Origin: VRUE01 sp963707965 | GTDB lineage: Bacteria; Actinomycetota; Thermoleophilia; Solirubrobacterales; 70-9 | Assembly (NCBI GenBank): GCA_963707965.1 | Contig: CAVPRR010000003.1 | Coordinates: 124,001 to 188,000, forward strand | Length of the DNA stretch: 64,000 bases | Reading direction: 5' to 3' | Part shown: one piece after another, positions 61,293-64,000 of the stretch | How the letters are laid out: each line of letters opens with the position of its first letter | How positions within the stretch are numbered: position 1 is the first letter of the stretch | Notes under the pieces: generated by a model | What the model was told of the DNA's origin: nothing | The model's database searches: none | Seen by the model: the letters and a program-made list of their open reading frames with translations, nothing else | Made by a program: the position numbers and the translations under genes

Positions 61293-62188
61293 AGCGCCCC
61301 GCCCACCAGCTCTATCCCTCGCCGCTTCGCTACCCCGGAGGCAAGGGCAAAGTCGCCAACTTCTTCAAGCTACTCTTCCTCGAGAACGACCTGTTGGGCA
61401 GCGAGTACGTAGAGCCCTACGCCGGCGGCGCCAGCGTCGCCCTCTCGCTGCTCTTCGAGGAGTACGCCAGTCACATCCACATCAATGATCTCGACCGCAG
61501 CGTCTACACCTTCTGGAAGGTGGTGCTCGAGCAGCCCGACCTGCTCTGCAAGCGGATTGCCGATGCCCGCCTCGGCGTGCACGAGTGGGATCGCCAGCGC
61601 AAGGTGCAGACGGCCACCGATCCCGAGGAGGTCGACCTCGCTTTCTCGACCTTCTACCTCAACCGCACCAACCGCTCCGGAATCATCGGTGGCGGCATCA
61701 TCGGCGGCCGAGAACAGACCGGGAAATGGAAGATTGACGCTCGCTGGCGCCCGAAGGACTCGATCGCGCGGATCGAGAAGATCGCCCGCTTCGCTAGCCG
61801 CATCACTCTCACCGGCCTCGACACTGCCGCCTACATCGAGACCGTCCTGCCGAGCATCGACTCGCCTTTTCTCTACCTCGACCCGCCCTACTACGGCAAA
61901 GGCAAGGGCCTCTATCCGAGCTTCTATGAGCATGCGGACCATGAGCAGATCGCGAGCCTCGTATCAGCTCTTGAGGTGCCCTGGGTCGTCTCCTACGACG
62001 CCGAGCCAAAGATCGAGATCCTCTACGCCGACTCCCTGAAGGTCGACTACGGCCTGCGCTACACAGCCCGTGCAAGTTCGAAAGGCAGTGAGGTGATGTT
62101 CTTCAGCGAGAATCTCCACATTCCACAGGCGGCGTTGCCTCCGGCCGTCACTTGGAAGCTCTTGAACTCCGCCCGGGCCGCTGCCTGA
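61283..62188 (+). CDS. D12-class DNA adenine methylase (Dam-like)
   Basis: 301 residues from ATG 61283. SPLRYPGGKGKVANFFKLLF and YVEPYAGGASVALSLLFEEY are the SAM-binding motifs. NDLDRSVYTFWK and STFYLNRTNRSGIIGGG fit the target-recognition area, and the catalytic DPPYYGKGKGLYPSFYEH is intact. It methylates N6 of adenine in a short target, possibly GATC-like. Coupled to the ParB-like gene upstream. Confidence 0.9.
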   Translation: MALERPAHQLYPSPLRYPGGKGKVANFFKLLFLENDLLGSEYVEPYAGGASVALSLLFEEYASHIHINDLDRSVYTFWKVVLEQPDLLCKRIADARLGVHEWDRQRKVQTATDPEEVDLAFSTFYLNRTNRSGIIGGGIIGGREQTGKWKIDARWRPKDSIARIEKIARFASRITLTGLDTAAYIETVLPSIDSPFLYLDPPYYGKGKGLYPSFYEHADHEQIASLVSALEVPWVVSYDAEPKIEILYADSLKVDYGLRYTARASSKGSEVMFFSENLHIPQAALPPAVTWKLLNSARAAA

Positions 62189-62267
62189 CGGCAGACGGCA
62201 ACGATTAGCGCCGCGCCAATAACCCCCCAAACTAGCGTGCGGGTGGACCCACCCGTGGACCGCCGAT

Positions 62268-62398
62268 CCACCGCCGCACCGCTTGCCAATGGGGTTGGAG
62301 CCAGCCCCGCAGCCGCCGACCCCGCCCGCCCCTCATTCGAGGATCGATCGGGGTCGGCGGCTGTGGAGGAGTGAGAAAACTGGCAAGCGGTGCGGTGG
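62268..62398. other. Nested long inverted repeat
   Basis: Outer arms CACCGCTTGCCA (62277-62288) and TGGCAAGCGGTG (62381-62392) extend with a bulge to CCACCG/CGGTGG. Inner arms CAGCCGCCGACCCCG (62310-62324) and CGGGGTCGGCGGCTG (62349-62363) are a perfect 15-bp stem. It lies between the methylase and endonuclease-like genes and could be a terminator, structured RNA, or recombination site. The rest of 62189-62753 shows no convincing gene. Confidence 0.5.
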
Positions 62399-62455
62399 TT
62401 ATGGAAGGCATAGGGAACAGAGTGGGGAGGGGTCAGACTGGGTCAAAAAGAGAAA

Positions 62456-62478
62456 AACAACAACAACAACAACAAACT
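62456..62478. repeat. AAC trinucleotide run
   Basis: ACAACAACAACAACAACA-type run in an A-rich patch, striking in DNA this GC-rich. Probably foreign or untranslated sequence. Confidence 0.8.
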
Positions 62479-62753
62479 GCAAAAGGGCCGCGAAGGAAAG
62501 GAGAGCGAACGGCAGCGGCATCTGTGCGCAAGGATGCCGGGCCTTAGGAGGGCCGTGCGGAGCATTCAGATCGGCGGATATTGATGTCCGGCATGATCTC
62601 GCGCGTGGACAAGCACCTGCAGCCACAACTCGAAGCCTGCGAGGCGACGAGCTGGCCCGACGCCGCCGCGCCCGCAAGCACGCCGTAGCCGAGCTCCGCG
62701 CCGTCGCCCCCCCGGCCACAGCTTCGGCCGCCGCGCCCGGTAAAACCTAAATC

Positions 62754-63725
62754 ATGAGTCGGCCTATCCCGGTGGCTTCAGACCCAGTTCAGGACCCACC
62801 GATCATCTGGCGCACGAAGCTGCGCTCGAAAAAGGACGGCGTCAACCACGCGAAGCAGGTGGCCTATTGCGTCCACGGCGGTCGGGTCGGCATTGGCTGG
62901 GGTATCGAGGAGTTCCCGAGTGGAACTGGACTTGCCAGAGTCGTTGAAGCAATCCGTCTGAGCGATCGACCCAACTGGGGACGGCAAGCCGCCTCGACCG
63001 TCCGGCTCTTCGGCGAAGAGGCTGCCATAGGAGATTTCATCTGGACTCGGGATCTCGAGGGACGCTTTCGCCTGGCTCGGATCACTGGGCGCTACCGCTA
63101 CAACAACTCCACCAAGGCAAAAGAGGTAGACACCCACCAGGTGCGAAAGGCAGACTGGGCGCCGAGGCCGCTCGGGGACCTTGAGGTTCCAGGCGCTGTT
63201 GTGCGTGCCTTCTCTGGCATTTCGACGAGCTTCAGTCGGATCAAGGATCCCGGGGCGCGTACCTACACCGCGTGGATTTGGGAGAAGGTCCATGGCAGAA
63301 AGCCCGCGCCCTTGGCTCTCTCCACAGATGAAGTGCTGCAACATCTCGACCCCTATGACCTCGAGGATCTGATCTACGTCTGGATGCAAGTTTCAAAGGG
63401 TTTCCTAGCGCTGCCAAAGGCGCGCCGTACGGACACGCCTGCCTATGAGTGGACCATGCTCCATCGCAAGACCCACACGCCCGCGATCGTCCAGGTTAAG
63501 TCTGGCGCTCAGGCAGTCGACCTCGAGGCGCTAGCTGCCGCGGCACCGGACGAGGACACAACGCTCTTCGCCTTTTCAGCAGCCGGTGAGTACACAGGGA
63601 CTCCGCCGCAGAAGGTGACCTGCATCGAGACGAAAGATCTCCTCGCCTTCGTCAAGAAGCACCCCAGGTTGTTGCCCCCGCGCGTGCGCACCTGGTTCGA
63701 GTTGGCCCGACCGACAGGTCGTTAG
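62754..63725 (+). CDS. PUA/EVE-like plus PD-(D/E)XK-type putative endonuclease
   Basis: 323 residues from ATG 62754. The N-half (YCVHGGRVGIGWGIEEFPSG, VRLFGEEAAIGDFIWTRDLE then GRFRLARITGRYRY) has the beta-barrel pattern of PUA/EVE-like domains that read modified bases. The C-half (DLEDLIYVWMQVSKGFLALP, then AYEWTMLHRKTHTPAIVQVK) shows an E-x(n)-QVK motif like Mrr-type PD-(D/E)XK nucleases. It follows the ParB-like and adenine methylase genes. Likely the restriction part of this cluster; fold assignments are by eye. Confidence 0.6.
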   Translation: MSRPIPVASDPVQDPPIIWRTKLRSKKDGVNHAKQVAYCVHGGRVGIGWGIEEFPSGTGLARVVEAIRLSDRPNWGRQAASTVRLFGEEAAIGDFIWTRDLEGRFRLARITGRYRYNNSTKAKEVDTHQVRKADWAPRPLGDLEVPGAVVRAFSGISTSFSRIKDPGARTYTAWIWEKVHGRKPAPLALSTDEVLQHLDPYDLEDLIYVWMQVSKGFLALPKARRTDTPAYEWTMLHRKTHTPAIVQVKSGAQAVDLEALAAAAPDEDTTLFAFSAAGEYTGTPPQKVTCIETKDLLAFVKKHPRLLPPRVRTWFELARPTGR

Positions 63726-63960
63726 AGATCGCGAACGCGGCTTGAGGATGCAGCGCCACGTTGCTTGGGCGCACCGAAACACGGGCAGCAAAAGGCTGAC
63801 GGCCCAACGTCCTGTAGCGAAACTGTCGATACGGCTTCGCGCGGCCGACGGATGGCCAGCAGATGCAAAAGTTCGCGCGTCTACCCAGTAATTCCGCTAC
63901 AAAAGTTCAACGCCCTGCAGGCCATCCTCTACGATCATTCTCCGATGGCTAGCTATTCGG

Positions 63961-63991
63961 ATAACTGAGGATTTGATTGCGGATCAGTTAT
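63961..63991. promoter_or_regulatory. Inverted repeat at the window end
   Basis: ATAACTGA (63961-63968) and TCAGTTAT (63984-63991) are perfect arms with a 15-base spacer. It may be an operator or terminator for a gene beyond the window. The 63726-64000 stretch holds no convincing gene. Confidence 0.4.
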
Positions 63992-64000
63992 TCAGGAACC

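Noticed and set aside
62283..62750. 155-codon frame between the methylase and the endonuclease-like gene
   Set aside because: It crosses the long inverted repeat and the AAC run and has no family-like region, so I treat it as non-coding.
63765..63968. 67-codon frame at the window end
   Set aside because: No ribosome-binding site, mixed composition, and no recognisable domain.

Overview
The window is 64 kb of very GC-rich bacterial DNA. It has actinobacterial habits: many GTG and a few TTG starts, probable leaderless mRNAs, and short ATGA/TAATG/TGATG gene overlaps. The gene set (PotABCD with a PucR regulator, peptidase E pairs, dodecin, AbiEi-like proteins, YVTN-propeller and RTX secreted proteins) fits a soil actinobacterium of the Thermoleophilia/Solirubrobacterales type. 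That placement is inference from gene content; there is no rRNA or other marker here to prove it.

Layout. 0-6.5 kb is accessory: gene fragments, small HTH proteins, a frameshifted excisionase-like gene, a complete AbiEi/AbiEii toxin-antitoxin pair with palindromic operators, and a Fic AMPylase behind a large palindrome. 6.5-17 kb is mixed housekeeping: a SHOCT membrane protein, two GNAT acetyltransferases, glutamate decarboxylase, two tandem peptidase E paralogues, a ferritin, an enolase-superfamily enzyme and a frameshifted FAD amine oxidase. 17.4-28.9 kb is a polyamine/GABA catabolic locus. potA-potD-potB-potC and a methylmalonate-semialdehyde-type dehydrogenase run leftward. An aminotransferase, a PucR regulator, alanine dehydrogenase and a gamma-aminobutyraldehyde-type dehydrogenase run rightward from a shared control region. 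29-33 kb holds an AbiEi-like/DUF559-like protein, a secreted RTX protein, dodecin and a rhodanese.

33.1-37.5 kb is an assimilatory sulfate reduction operon (siroheme reductase, APS reductase, ATP sulfurylase, APS kinase) preceded by a stem that closes on the ribosome-binding site of the first gene. 37.5-57.5 kb is core metabolism and envelope: PHP phosphoesterase, biotin carboxylase with BCCP, secreted sulfatase, HAD enzymes, sucCD, YVTN/PKD protein, PLP aminotransferase, DtxR regulator, RmlC-like epimerase, glycosyltransferase, DHPS-like protein overlapping an MrfA-type helicase, LOG protein, and a GH15-like enzyme. 57.5-64 kb is a defence-type island: an HTH/nucleotidyltransferase pair, an AbrB/PIN (VapBC) pair, a decayed tRNA-Phe, imperfect 26-bp direct repeats, and a ParB-like / DNA adenine methylase / PD-(D/E)XK-like cluster.

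Two genome-style features cut across these regions. The first is a 39-bp near-perfect palindrome present eight times, always between genes, sometimes as BIME-like doublets and sometimes at the head of a tandem array. The second is a large number of short tandem duplications (10-38 bp, 2-7 copies) at gene borders; in about ten cases the repeated unit contains the stop codon of the neighbouring gene. These repeats and the 60-64 kb cluster are the best candidates for something not yet described.
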